NCBI GenBank assembly: GCA_943736015.1
Contig: OX031064.1
Location: 37,251,361-37,315,360 of the forward strand
DNA length: 64,000 nt
Source of the DNA: Tridacna crocea
Taxonomy: Eukaryota; Mollusca; Bivalvia; Cardiida; Cardiidae
Direction of reading: 5' to 3'
In this document: positions 53,488-63,616 of the stretch, piece after piece
Layout: every line of letters starts with the position of its first letter
Position numbering within the stretch: the stretch's first letter is position 1
The notes under the pieces: generated by a model
What the model saw: the letters and a program-made list of their open reading frames with translations, nothing else
Database searches by the model: none
Told to the model about the DNA's origin: nothing
Position numbers and translations under genes: made by a program

Positions 53488-53582
53488 TACCGGCACCTGT
53501 TAGCTGTTTAGAATTCCAGAGGCACTATTCATGTATACCTACATATCCATTAATGATTCAGAAGCGTTTACTTTTATTCCAG

Positions 53583-53685
53583 GATATTATCATCAGAATC
53601 CGAGATGTAAATCCACATATTGTCTGTTCCTTGTGCTTCGGATATCTTATAGATGCTACATCAATAGTGGAGTGTTTGCATACAT
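53583..53685 (+). CDS. PCGF1: PCGF1 exon: first half of RING finger
   Basis: [20 protein letters not shown] then [14 protein letters not shown]. Acceptor TTTATTCCAG, donor ACAT|GTAAGA, ends in phase 1. Supplies the first Cys pair and the C-x-H of the RING. Confidence 0.92.
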
Positions 53686-56600
53686 GTAAGATTTTAGTGT
53701 TTATGACACTTCACTTGCTTTTGTTTTTGCAATTTTGTCTTACTGTCATGGAAATTTCTAATGTCAAAAGTTGAAGGACTGTCTTGTTCATTTGTTTTGT
53801 CCTTATTCTTTACTAGCTGACAAAATTTAACCCTTTACTCCATAGATACCCATTTCTACGCATTGCTTGTAGGAGCCTTTGGAAAACATTGTGGCAAAGG
53901 GTGAAATTGCTCATGACGAGCAATTTCACCTTTTGTCACAATCTTTTCTATGCTATAAAAAGGTGTCATATACACATAAGAAATGGTTTCATCCGTGCTA
54001 TTATTTAGGGTTAGAGATACCATAGAAATGCCTTGTAGGGTAAAGGGTTAAGACCAGTCCAATTTGATAGCATTTTCAGAAAACAGTTTGATTGTGGCTG
54101 AACAGTTGGAAAATATGTTGAGGATAGAACACTTTATGGGAAAATGAAAAAAAATGCTGGTTACCGGCATTTCATCATTTTCACATTGTAATCTTTCCTC
54201 AGTTTCATAACAGAAATGTTCAGTAAAGACTTGATTTACAAAGCAAAATTTTGGATTTGTCCAAATCGAAGGGAGTTGATGATTGAATTGGGCTTGAATT
54301 TGGAAGAGGCTTTGTTTAAAAAACAAGAAAACATTTTTGTAAAAGAAGTGCTGGTTACCAGCATTTTTGTCTCCTCCCATAATGTTTTCAAAGCCTTCTT
54401 CTTCGAAGTCATAAACTAGTACTATAAATTCATTATTTCTCTGCAAAAACCTTGTGGGTACTCATTAGGTGTCTCGAAAAGAGGATTCTAATGAGTACCT
54501 ATAACATAAGATTGAATTGAGAATAATTAATTTGTTTCATTTTTGAAATCGAAATCACTCCCCCCTATCTGAAGTGCCGTTATGTGATCAATAGCATGCA
54601 TTGATAACAAAGATTCATGTTCATACCAGAAAGAATTCACCATAAATGATAAAACGAAAGTAAACAGAATTACTGATTGACAAAAGACAATTCTGTTGTT
54701 TAACCCATTACCTCACAATCCCTACTTTTGACGACTCTGAGAAAGAAGGCTTAAGAAAAGATTGTGGGAAAAGGAGAAAATGCTGGTGACCAGCATTTTC
54801 TCCTTTTCCAACAATCTTTTCTACCATATCCAAATCAAAGGATGTGGGTAAACTTATGAAGAAAAAAGACCCCTCGAGAACACAAATGAAATTTATATGA
54901 AAGAATGCTACACATGTCTACTTTATCCATCCGAAATATTTAAGAAATTAACAGAGTCCAAAGGGGCGTTTCAGAGCTCTAAAGTATGGAGGGCTGGATG
55001 GGTCATAATTGCATAAATGATTTTGCTCTTTCAGTTGGATCTGATTTCTTTGTGAATTTTACGAGAAAATGTTTGAATATCCCAGAAACAATGACAATGA
55101 ATCATTTTGAAGTGAAAAAATGTTAACATATTGCGACAAACATATTTAAAATCTCCTCTGTTTGAGCTGTAAAAAGACCCAAGTCTTTCGAACATTCATT
55201 TACGATTTTGAGACAAAGAATTCCAACAAAATGAACAAATAAATATTTTCTTTTGAAAAATAGGTCTGCTACATCATTTTGATATCATATAGAATGTTAA
55301 AAGGATGTATGAGCACAATATTCGACAGCTCTTGCCCCGGCTTTACATGTACAATACCAATGAAATATTGGCGTAATTCCAACAATATACTCTATCCACA
55401 AACTGTGAAGCTTTGACGATGTGTGCCTGGACTGGATTTGGGCCTTAATGAAACCTTGGTGTTCCCTGTGAACTAGAATCTTATAATCACCCTCATCATC
55501 TAAGTGTTCTGTTGTGTACAATCGAGCTTGTTTTGTTTGGTATACCCCAAAAGTTAAATCTCCCAATCAGTAATATTAAGCTTTAGGAAATCTTGTAGTT
55601 CACTTTCATCAATATCTTTCCAAATGACTCTCACTTTGTCCAGTTTTTCGGACTGTACTCTTTGCTGCAAAGGCTTTTCTTTGCTGCAAAGAGTCAACAT
55701 TCTTTCAGCAACTACTTGATTAGTGTTTGAGCTAGAAGCCAATGGTGGGCGAAAAGCATTGCACAGGGCGCAGACAATACAAACAAAATCTCTAAAGAGT
55801 ACATTTTGCAACCTGTTACTGAGAGCTTTCCACCGTTTTATTCTGCCATTTGCACTTTCAATCACCCACCTTACCTTCGTGACATACCTCGATTCATTCC
55901 CTTCTCGAGTAGTGTGTTGCTTATGGCCTTTTGGCAGAAAAAGGGGCATTTCGGTTTTTATTCCAAATTCTGCTAAAAACTCCAGACAATCACGATAGCC
56001 CCTGTCAACTACCATGACATCGTCATCTTGAAACCAATTATTTATGTTTTTATCATTTCCAAAAGCATGTTTTGTAATTCGAGCAGAAAAGCCTTTGCCG
56101 CAAAGAGTACAGTCCGAAAAACTGGACAAAACGAGAGTCATTCGGAAAGATATTGATGAAAGTGAACTAGAAGATCTCCCAAAGCTTAATATTACTGATT
56201 GCGAGATTTAACTTTTGGGGTATACCAAATAAAACAAGGTCGATTGTACATGACAGAACACTTAGATAATGAGGGTGATTATAAGATTCTAGTTCACAGG
56301 GAACACCAAGGTTTGATTAATGCCCAAATCCAGTCCAGGCACACATCGTCAAAGCTTCACAGTTTGTAGATAGAGTATATTGTTAGAATTAAGCCAATAT
56401 TTCATTGGTATTGTGCATGTAAAGCCTGGGCAAGAGTTGTCGAATATTGTGCTCATATTGCATCTGTGATATGGTACCTATCATATTACCGAAAATAAAT
56501 CTCAAAAGCCATAATATCAAAGGAATTTTTCAATCATGATGGTGACGCAGTGCAGATAGACCGTTGGACTGACTCAAAACTTGAAAATGACGATGAAAAT

Positions 56601-59600
56601 GAATAAAGACAGTCCTTTTAAAAATATGCATAAGCATGAATCACAGTCAATCAAAAATTGAATTATTCTGTAAACAATACACCATACATCTTTTTACATT
56701 TTATATGATATCAAGATGATGTAGCAGACCTAATTTTCAAAAGAAAATATTAATTTGTTCATTTTGTTGGAATTCATTGTCTCAAAATTGTAAATGAATG
56801 TTCGAAAGACTTGGGTCTTTTTACAGCTCAAACAGAGGAGATTTTAACAATGTTTGTCGCAATATGTTAATATCTTTTCACCTCAAAATGGTTCATTGTA
56901 ATTGTTTCTAGAATATTCAAACATTTTCTCATAGAATTCACTAAGAAATTGGATCCAACTGAAAGAGCAAAATCATTTATGCAATTATGACCCATCCAGC
57001 CCTCCATACTTTAGAGCTCTGAAATGCCTCTTTGGACTCTGTTAATTTCTTAAATATTTCGGATGGATAAAGTAGACATGTGTAGCATTCTTTCATATAA
57101 ATTTCATGTGTGTTCTCGAGGGGTCTTTTTTCTTCATAAGTTTACCCACATCCTTTCAATTTCTAATTCATATTTATTGTCGTCTGCAAATGCTTTCAAT
57201 TTGGACTAGTCCAAAATTTTGTCATTTGATAAAGAGTTAAATGCCAAAATTGAATAGTTTTGTACCTGTCATAATACAAACATCAATTTCCAAGCCATAT
57301 TTATTTTGTCATTTGAAAATGTTTTCAATATTAACAAGTCGACAATTTTGCTGTGTGGTAAACAGTGAAGAAAAATGAAAATACAACTCATGTAAGAGAT
57401 TAACCGCTTTTTCCAGTCTGCAAGAAATGCATAGTAAAACATCTACAAGTTAGCAAGAACTGTCCAACATGCAATGTGAAGGTGCACGAAACTCAGCCAT
57501 TTCTGAACCTCCGAGCAGACAGAACTTTACAGGATATTGTCTACAAACTTGTTCCAGGACTGTTTGAAAGTAAGTCACTTCCTTTATCCCTTTACCAAAT
57601 AAAGCTTTTATTACCCTCCCATTGTGTATAGATATTGATTGGAGGTAGCTAAAATGCATGTAGGATGGTTTATTTCTTTAGTCTTTACCATACAATGTAG
57701 TTTTAAACTGGTCCTAGTTGTTTTGGAGTAAGGTAGAGAACTTTTTGGGAAAAGGAGAAAATGAAGATCACAAGCATTTTTAGCTCACCTGAGCACAAAG
57801 TGCTCAGAGTGAGCTATTGTGATAGTGCTGTGTCCGTCATCAACTTTTTACCTTGTGTACGCTCTAGAGGCCACATTTTTCGTTTGATACTCATGAAACT
57901 TGGTCAGAATGGTTGCCTTCATGAAATCTCGGACTAGTTTGAAATTGGGTCATGTCGGGTCAAAAACTAGGTCACTAGGTCAAATCTTAGAAAAAACCTT
58001 GTGTATGCTCTAGAGGCCACATTTTCAGTCTGATACTCATGAAAGTTGGTCAGATCGTTTGCATTGATAAAATCTCAGACAGGTTTGAAAATGGGTCATG
58101 TTGGGTCAAAAACATGGTCACTAGGTCAAATCTTAGAAAAACCTTGTGTATGCTCTAGAGGCCACATTTTCTGTCCAACACTCTTGAAAATTGGTCAGAA
58201 TATTTGTGTTGATGATATCTTAGATGACTTTGAAAATGGGTCATGTCGGGTCAAAAACTAGATCACTAGGCCAAATCTTAGAAAAACCTTGTGTACACTC
58301 TAGAGGCCACATTTTCAGTCCAAAACTCTTGAAAGTTGGTCAGAATGTTTGTCTTGATATCTCGGACGATTTTGAAAATGGGTCATGTTGGGTCAAAAAA
58401 TAGGTTACCAGGTCAAATCTTAGAAAAACCATGTGTACGCTCTAGATGCCACATTTTCAATCCAACACTTTTGGAAATTGGTCAGAATGTTTGCCTTTAT
58501 AATATCTTGGGTGAGTTTGAAAATGGGTCATGTTGGGTCAAAAACTAGGTCAATAGGTCAAGTGGTATAAAAACTTTGTGTATGCTCTGGAGGACATATT
58601 CTCAGTCTGATACTCCTTAAACTTGTTCATAATATTTGGGCACACAGAAGGGAATTTGTATTTCATCAGCATACTTGATTCGTGAAATTATAAAACAGGA
58701 AAATTTCACTTAACACGCTTTGAAAGGGTAAAACTTTGCCGTATAATAAATTCCTTGTACGGTCAGGTGGCAGGGGACTTGGAAAGTTGTTCACGGCTGT
58801 GTTGAATCATGTTGCCACCTCACCTTCGGCTTGAGGCGACATGATTAACCATAGCCATGAACAAGTTTCCTAGTCCCCTGCCACCTGACCGTACAACTAA
58901 TAATGTTTTAGCCCTCTGTGACTCATTTTCTGATTTTTTTTTTTTTTACGTAAATTTTCCGTCTAGATGAAGAGAAACGGAGGGCAGAATTTTACAGATC
59001 CCGCGGGATGTTGATGAAACAGAAAGAGGAACAAGGTCAGCTTTTATCTGAAATAAAGATGTTTAACCCTTTACCACACAGTGACGACTTTTAATGACCC
59101 TGACGAAGAAGCCTTTTGAAAACATTGTGGGAAAAGGAGAAAATGCTGGTAACCAGCTTTTTCTCCTTTTCCCACAAAGTTTTCTACCCTATAAAAGAAA
59201 AAATGGCTTCACGTGAGCCACTATGAAGTTGTCGTCCCGCAAAAGCTTTCAACTTGGATTGTTCTAAAATTCTGAAATGTGGTGAAGGGTTAACCCATTA
59301 CCACACAATCCATACTTTTCACGACCCTGAGAAAGAAACCTTTTGAAAACATTGAGGGAAAAGGAGAAAATACTGGTAACCAGCATTTTCTTCTTTTCCC
59401 ACAATGTTTTCTACCCTTCCCAAACCAAATTCCAATTTTTCAGTCACTTTTATTTTTTTCATCTGCAAATGCTTTCAATGTGGAACAGTCTGACAGTTTC
59501 TTGTGTGGTAAAGAGTTAAATAAATTTCAGCCTCTGAGTGATAGATGTATTATTGTAAGTAACCATTTAGAATACAAGTTCTTCACCAAAGAACAAAATT

Positions 59601-62418
59601 CTAGATTGAAAGCGGACTATATAGACAACAAATTAAAGTTGGCTAAGATGATGTGACTTTTCTTTGAAAGGGTAGAAAACAGAGTGGCATAAGGAGAAAA
59701 TGCTGGATACCAGCATTTCTTCTTTTCCCCATGATGTTTTCAAAGGCCTATTACCTTAGGTGGGTAACGGCACACAATTGTTTTTAAAGATTTAACCCTT
59801 TACCAAATGACAAACAGTCCATTTTTCCAATTTGAAAGCAGTTGCAGAAGGCAAATAAAATTTTACCCTTTACTCCATAGATACTCATTTCTAGGCATGG
59901 CTTGTAAGAGCCTTTGGAAAACATTGTGGCAAAAGGTGAAATTGCTCAATTGAAATTTCACCTTTTTGCAACAATGTTTTCTATGCTATCAAAAGTTGTC
60001 ATATACACATAAGAAACGGCTTCATCCTTGCTGTTATTTAGGGTCAATTGGAGATAAAACAGAAATGCTTTATGGAGTAAAGGGGTTTATGAAATGGTTG
60101 GATTTGTTTCTGAAAGGGTGGAAAACATTGTGGGAAAAGGAGGAAATGCTGGTTACCGGCATTTTCTCCCTTTTCAAGAATGTTTTCAAAAGGAGACTTT
60201 CCCAAGGCATTAAATTCAGGGATTGTTTGATAAAGGGTTAGAATTTGAACAAGTAGAACATTTAATCCAAGAAACTTTCTTGTTGTCAAAGATCAGCAAA
60301 AAGTTACACACCACCTGGCCAATGCTGTAGTTTTATCATCCAAGAACACAACAACATTTTATTGTATTATTTCAGAGGAAAATTTAGGGCCAAAACAGTC
60401 CACTGTTTTCAACAACCCAGATGCTCATCAGTACAAGTTTGATGAACAGATATGTTTGTGCCTGGAGAGGCACGGGTAGGTGTCTTATTTTAGTTTTTGG
60501 CACTCCTGAGCTGTAAGTGCTTATAGTGTGCTACAGGGGTCAGTCAGTAATTTTCTGATGTTAGTCATAAAGAGTTTGTAAACAGTTATGAATTATATGA
60601 GCCATGCTCTAGTAAAAAGAACCTCAACGCATCTTGACATATTGAAGCAAGAAAGTCATCATATTACCCTTTACCACACAGTCCCGACTTTTAACGACCC
60701 TGAGGAAGAAGCCTTTTGAAAACATTGTGGGAAAAGGAGAAAATGCTGGTCACCAGCATTTTCTCCTTTTTCCACAAAGTTTTCTACCCTATGAAAGAAA
60801 AAATGCACCATTTGAGCCACTTTGAAATTGGTGTCTGCAAATGCTTTCAATGTAGAAAGGTCTAGAATTGTGCTGTGTGGTAAAGGGATAATTAGGGTTT
60901 CATAAAATCTACTTCTTCTAACAGCAGACTGAATCATGAGGTAGAATGCCCTTGGACATACAGAAAATTGATGAATAGGAGAATAAATTTCGGCCCAGCT
61001 TGGGCTGGATGGACTGCACAGGCTGACCAGGGTTGGTACCTGTAGATGCATTAATTTAACCCATTACCACACAATCCCTAATTTTGATGCCCCTGAGAAA
61101 AAGGGCTAAGGAAAACATTGTGGGAAAAGGAGAAAATGCTGGTAACCAGCATTTTCTCCTTTTCCCTCAATCTTTTCTTCCCTTCACAAAACAAATTTCA
61201 AATTTTTAGTTACCTTTATTTTGTCGCCTGCAAATGCTTTCAATTTAGACAAGCCAACAATTTTGTCCTTTGATAAAGAGTTAATGTTTTCTAAAGGCTT
61301 CTTTCTCAGGGGCGTCAAAAGTAGGGATTGTGTGGTAATGGCTTAAAAGAGCAAGCATGCCAGAAAATGATCAAAAGTGAAAGTCACATTGCTAAATTTA
61401 TAACTTTATTTCATCATTCACTAACCTCAACATTTTTTTGCTTGCAATTGTACAAATCTGCTTAAATCACAATATTTTTCAACTTAAATTGTTTTTGCTG
61501 TCTTTTACTTTCTGGTATGTTTGTGTGTGATGAAAATCTGTTAATGCTCCTGACTTTAATGTTTGCCACAATGGTTAAATAATTGTCTGTTGTTGAAATT
61601 AACATATGGGTAAGTCATTTTCCAGAATCAAATTTTATCTTAAGCAATAAGAAATTTGCAAAGTTTAGGGTTATATGCAGAATTTGTCATACGAAAAATG
61701 GTCAATCTTTCCCAATCCACCTTGTGACTGGCAATTTTTGGCCATTTTCTAGCAACCATCGGTATTTTGTGTCTATCCAAGTCCTTCTCCCTATTGAGAT
61801 TACCTGTTTTTGAATGATGAACCCCCATTAACATACAATTCCTACTTTCGATGCCCCTGAGAACGAAGCCTTTAGAAAACATCATGGGAAAAGGAGAAAG
61901 TGCTGGTAGCCAGTATTTTCTCCTTTTCCCACAATGTTTTCTACCCTTCACAAAACAAATTTCAAATTTTCAGTCACTTTTATTATGTAGTCTGCAAATG
62001 CTTTCGATTTGGGCAAGCCTAAAATATTGTCGTTTGGTAATGAGTTAAGGAAAGGAAATTTTTTTTTTTTCATTTCTGCCTTTGAAAATACAGTTTGCCA
62101 AAGAGCAATTGCTTGTAACAAGTAGTCACTAACAAGTAGTCACTCCTTGTCCCACAATATTTTCAAGAGCTGTCTACTAAAATGACATTATTTGTATAAA
62201 ATTAATTTACAAGAACAATATGTGAGCCATTACATTAAAATTAGATTTATGAATTTTGCTCCCCTTTATACTTCAGGATTCAGCATGTTGAATTACAAAC
62301 AATGACGTTCAAGTTGAGATCCCTCGAGAAAAAATTTGTTCGTTGCTCAATCCGGGTGCTAGTTGCCCATTTAATAGCTATCATAAAGAAGAAAGTTGAT
62401 GTCCCTGATCAGCTAAAG
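53583..62418 (+). CDS. PCGF1: Polycomb group RING finger protein 1 (partial; five internal exons)
   Basis: Five exons joined in phase give 189 codons. RING finger of the C3HC4 type is complete across the first two exons ([20 protein letters not shown], then FCKKCIVKH and [10 protein letters not shown]). Next come [42 protein letters not shown] and [15 protein letters not shown], the start of the RAWUL domain. The RSRGM and YKFDEQ...CLER blocks fit PCGF1 better than PCGF3/5 or BMI1. PCGF1 is the RING partner of RING1/2 in the variant PRC1.1 complex that ubiquitinates histone H2A in the nucleus. The N-terminal coding exon was not found upstream, and the RAWUL end and stop codon must lie beyond the window. 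Confidence 0.9.
53805..54233 (-). mobile_element. TTAA MITE remnant, outer of nested pair
   Basis: TTACTAGCTGACAAAAT left of the inner copy, GACCAGTCCAATTTGATAGC right of it. Confidence 0.75.
53827..54051 (+). mobile_element. TTAA MITE, type C, inner
   Basis: TTAA on both sides; loop GCTCATGACGAGC. Confidence 0.92.
54233..54425 (-). mobile_element. TTAA MITE remnant
   Basis: CAAAATTTTGGATTTGTCC and GTGCTGGTTACCAGCATTTT. Confidence 0.65.
55297..55566 (-). pseudogene. Transposase C-terminal part with SWIM-like zinc motif, frameshifted
   Basis: Continues the DDE fragment after a frameshift: [18 protein letters not shown]...[17 protein letters not shown]. CxC...CxH resembles a SWIM-type zinc finger. 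Truncated after CAH; the opposite arm (about 56225-56605, plus strand) carries the longer version, [16 protein letters not shown], but with stop codons. Confidence 0.7.
55554..56141 (-). pseudogene. DDE_Tnp_4-type transposase fragment
   Basis: Residues after about 25 read [51 protein letters not shown] and [14 protein letters not shown], the second Asp and the Glu region of DDE_Tnp_4 (Harbinger/IS5-like) transposases. The N-terminal catalytic part is missing; the first ~20 residues come from antisense of the inverted arm and are not original. The frame stops at 55554 and the C-terminal part continues in another frame, so it is dead. Confidence 0.8.
57280..57368 (+). mobile_element. TTAA MITE right-end fragment
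   Basis: ATTTTGTCATTTGAAAATG to TGTGTGGTAAACAGTGA, 48 bp before a PCGF1 exon. Confidence 0.65.
57417..57569 (+). CDS. PCGF1: PCGF1 exon: second half of RING finger
   Basis: [49 protein letters not shown]. Acceptor CTTTTTCCAG, donor GAAA|GTAAGT. No ATG near its start; recognised from the RING pattern. Confidence 0.93.
57678..57780 (-). mobile_element. TTAA MITE fragment
   Basis: CTTTACCATACAATGTAG and TTTTTGGGAAAAGGAGAAAA, cut by the next repeat. Confidence 0.6.
57781..58660 (+). repeat. Tandem GTCAGAATGTTTG repeat, ~140-bp units
   Basis: Starts TAGCTCACCTGAGCACAAAG. Five to six units share CTCTAGAGGCCACATTTTC, TTGGTCAGAATGTTTG and AATGGGTCATGTTGGGTCAA. Open frames inside are repeat by-products. 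In PCGF1's intron. Confidence 0.88.
58735..58905. repeat. Foldback with GTACGGTCAGGTGGCAGGGG arms
   Basis: TTGTACGGTCAGGTGGCAGG at 58756 is inverted at 58877-58896 (CCTGCCACCTGACCGTACAA); 60 bp from the next PCGF1 exon. Confidence 0.85.
58967..59035 (+). CDS. PCGF1: PCGF1 exon: [14 protein letters not shown] block
   Basis: 69 nt encoding [20 protein letters not shown] plus EQ. Acceptor TTTTCCGTCTAG, donor CAAG|GTCAGC. Confidence 0.9.
59063..59293 (+). mobile_element. TTAA MITE, type A, full
   Basis: Begins 28 bp after a PCGF1 donor; right TTAA shared with the next. Confidence 0.92.
59290..59519 (+). mobile_element. TTAA MITE, type A, full
   Basis: Same orientation as its neighbour but clearly different sequence, so a separate insertion. 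Confidence 0.92.
59573..59795 (-). mobile_element. TTAA MITE, diverged
   Basis: GCTGGATACCAGC loop, eroded ends. Confidence 0.7.
59792..60241 (-). mobile_element. TTAA MITE, outer of nested pair
   Basis: Left part to about 59862, palindrome and right end from 60087; ends AAAGGGTTAG. Confidence 0.85.
59863..60086 (+). mobile_element. TTAA MITE, type C, inner
   Basis: TTTACCCTTTACTCC to ATGGAGTAAAGGGG; centre reduced to GCTCAATTG. Confidence 0.88.
60376..60475 (+). CDS. PCGF1: PCGF1 exon: YKFDEQ...CLER block
   Basis: [18 protein letters not shown] then [15 protein letters not shown]. Acceptor TTATTTCAG, donor CACGG|GTAGGT, ends in phase 2. Confidence 0.9.
60664..60891 (+). mobile_element. 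TTAA MITE, type A
   Basis: Ends TTAC and ATAA; loop GCTGGTCACCAGC. Confidence 0.9.
61056..61284 (+). mobile_element. TTAA MITE, type A, full
   Basis: Followed at 61287-61347 by a lone minus-strand right end (GGCGTCAAAAGTAGGGATTG). Confidence 0.92.
61350..61819. other. PCGF1 intron, nothing recognised
   Basis: AT-rich; open frames here have no motifs. Confidence 0.5.
61820..62048 (+). mobile_element. TTAA MITE, type A, diverged left end
   Basis: CCATTAACATACAATTCC to GGTAATGAGTTAA; GCTGGTAGCCAGT loop. Confidence 0.88.
62277..62418 (+). CDS. PCGF1: PCGF1 exon: start of RAWUL domain
   Basis: [47 protein letters not shown]. Acceptor TATACTTCAG, donor AAAG|GTAAAG, phase 0. Last exon of the gene recognisable before the right edge. 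Confidence 0.9.
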
Positions 62419-62584
62419 GTAAAGTATTCAAAGGGAATTATGGGATACTAATCATATTGCCCTTCCCTCAAAGGGAAATTGCAGCGAGAGATTATTGTGT
62501 ATGAAATAGAGTCAGGCTGTTCATCTGTGAGTCCATTGTTAGGCACAACTTTTTGTCCTCTTCTTCTATCCCTCCCACAGTTTT

Positions 62585-62813
62585 TTAACCCTTTACCACA
62601 CAATCCTGACTTTTAACAACTCTGAGAAAGAAGCCTATAGAAAACATTGTGGGAAAAGGAGAAAATGCTGGTAACCAGCATTTTCTCCTTTTCCCACAGT
62701 GTTTTCTATCCTTCCCAATACAAATTTCAAATTTTCAATGACTTTTATCATGTCATCTGCAAATGCTTTAAATTTGGACCAGTCCAAAAATTTGTCATTT
62801 GGTGAAGAGTTAA
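62585..62813 (+). mobile_element. TTAA MITE, type A, full
   Basis: 167 bp after the last recognised PCGF1 donor. Confidence 0.92.
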
Positions 62814-62896
62814 ACAAATTTAGCTGGAATTTTTCAAAAGAAGCCAGCTGTCATACCATAGGAACTTGTAAATCTGCAAGTTTCAATATGACTGTT

Positions 62897-63060
62897 GGGA
62901 GTCCTGTGTGGCTGAAAGGTAAAGTACATAACTGTGACTTGGAGGCCCCAGATTCAAGCCTCACAGTAAGATGTGGGTGTTTTTTGCAACTGCCTTTTGG
63001 CAAGACACTTCAGAGCCCAAGGTTGGTACTACAGAAAGCCATTATGAATACATGAATGAG
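62897..63060 (+). repeat. tRNA-like SINE
   Basis: TGTGGCTGAAAGGTAAAGTA (A-box-like) and CCAGATTCAAGCCTC (B-box-like), then ACACTTCAGAGCCCAAGGTT. Confidence 0.5.
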
Positions 63061-63285
63061 CTAGCTGTTACAGTGATTCGACTGAAATAATGTTTCAAGC
63101 AACATAAAAAGCCATTTCATCAATCATAAGTCAACTATAACATGAGTTATAGCCCTTTGAATACTTTCCATAATCGGCAACAAGGCGAATATTCATCAGC
63201 CGTCAGTTATAATTGTTGTACTTTTATTTGTTTTCTTAATCACTATATAGATATCAAAGCTCATAGTTAACAGATTTCAAGTTGC

Positions 63286-63616
63286 ATAACCCTTTACCAA
63301 GAGACAAAACTTTGGATTTACCCAAATTTAAAGCATTTTCAGATGGCAAATCAGCCATCGTTAAAATACTTGGATTTATCTCTGACAGGTTTGAAAACAA
63401 TGTAGTAGAAGGAGAAAATCCTGAGAGATTGAAAGCACTAGCAGATGACAAAATGAATGTAACTCAAAAACTGAAACTTGTTTGGTGCAGGGTAGAAAAC
63501 ATTGCGGGAAAAGGAGAAAATGCTGGTAACCAGCATTTTCTCCTTTTCCCACTATGTTTTCAAAAGGCTTCTATCTCAGGATCATAAAAACCAGGGATTG
63601 TTTGGTAAAGGGTTAA
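63286..63616 (-). mobile_element. TTAA MITE, composite of two copies
   Basis: A first left half (63286-63425) joins the internal part of a second, complete copy at GAGAAAATCC|TGAGAGATTGAAAGC; right end GGTAAAGGGTTAA. Confidence 0.8.

Larger units (their letters stand above)
54840..57153 (-). mobile_element. Foldback derivative of a DDE (Harbinger/ISL2EU-like) transposon
   Basis: Two long inverted arms, 54840-55679 and 56086-57153, begin at GGATGTGGGTAAAC and end at its complement. They flank about 400 bp of transposase core. Both arms carry the same C-terminal transposase region, so the element is an inverted duplication around a broken copy. The right arm keeps about 230 bp (near 56463-56690) that the left arm has lost. 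It lies inside a type A MITE in PCGF1's intron (left part 54700-54839, right part 57154-57240). Confidence 0.85.
54700..57240 (+). mobile_element. TTAA MITE, type A, split by the foldback transposon
   Basis: Left 54700-54839 (TTAACCCATTACCTCAC, full palindrome), right 57154-57240 (TCGTCTGCAAATGCTTTC to AAGAGTTAA). Confidence 0.9.

Noticed and set aside
53469..53582. Extension of the first PCGF1 exon upstream to an ATG at 53469
   Set aside because: The stretch starts inside a MITE and does not resemble the PCGF1 N-terminus; a good acceptor lies at 53582.
54048..54446. 132-codon minus-strand frame
   Set aside because: Runs through two degraded MITEs, so it is a repeat by-product.
60671..61051. 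126-codon minus-strand frame
   Set aside because: Half of it is a translated MITE; no gene signals.
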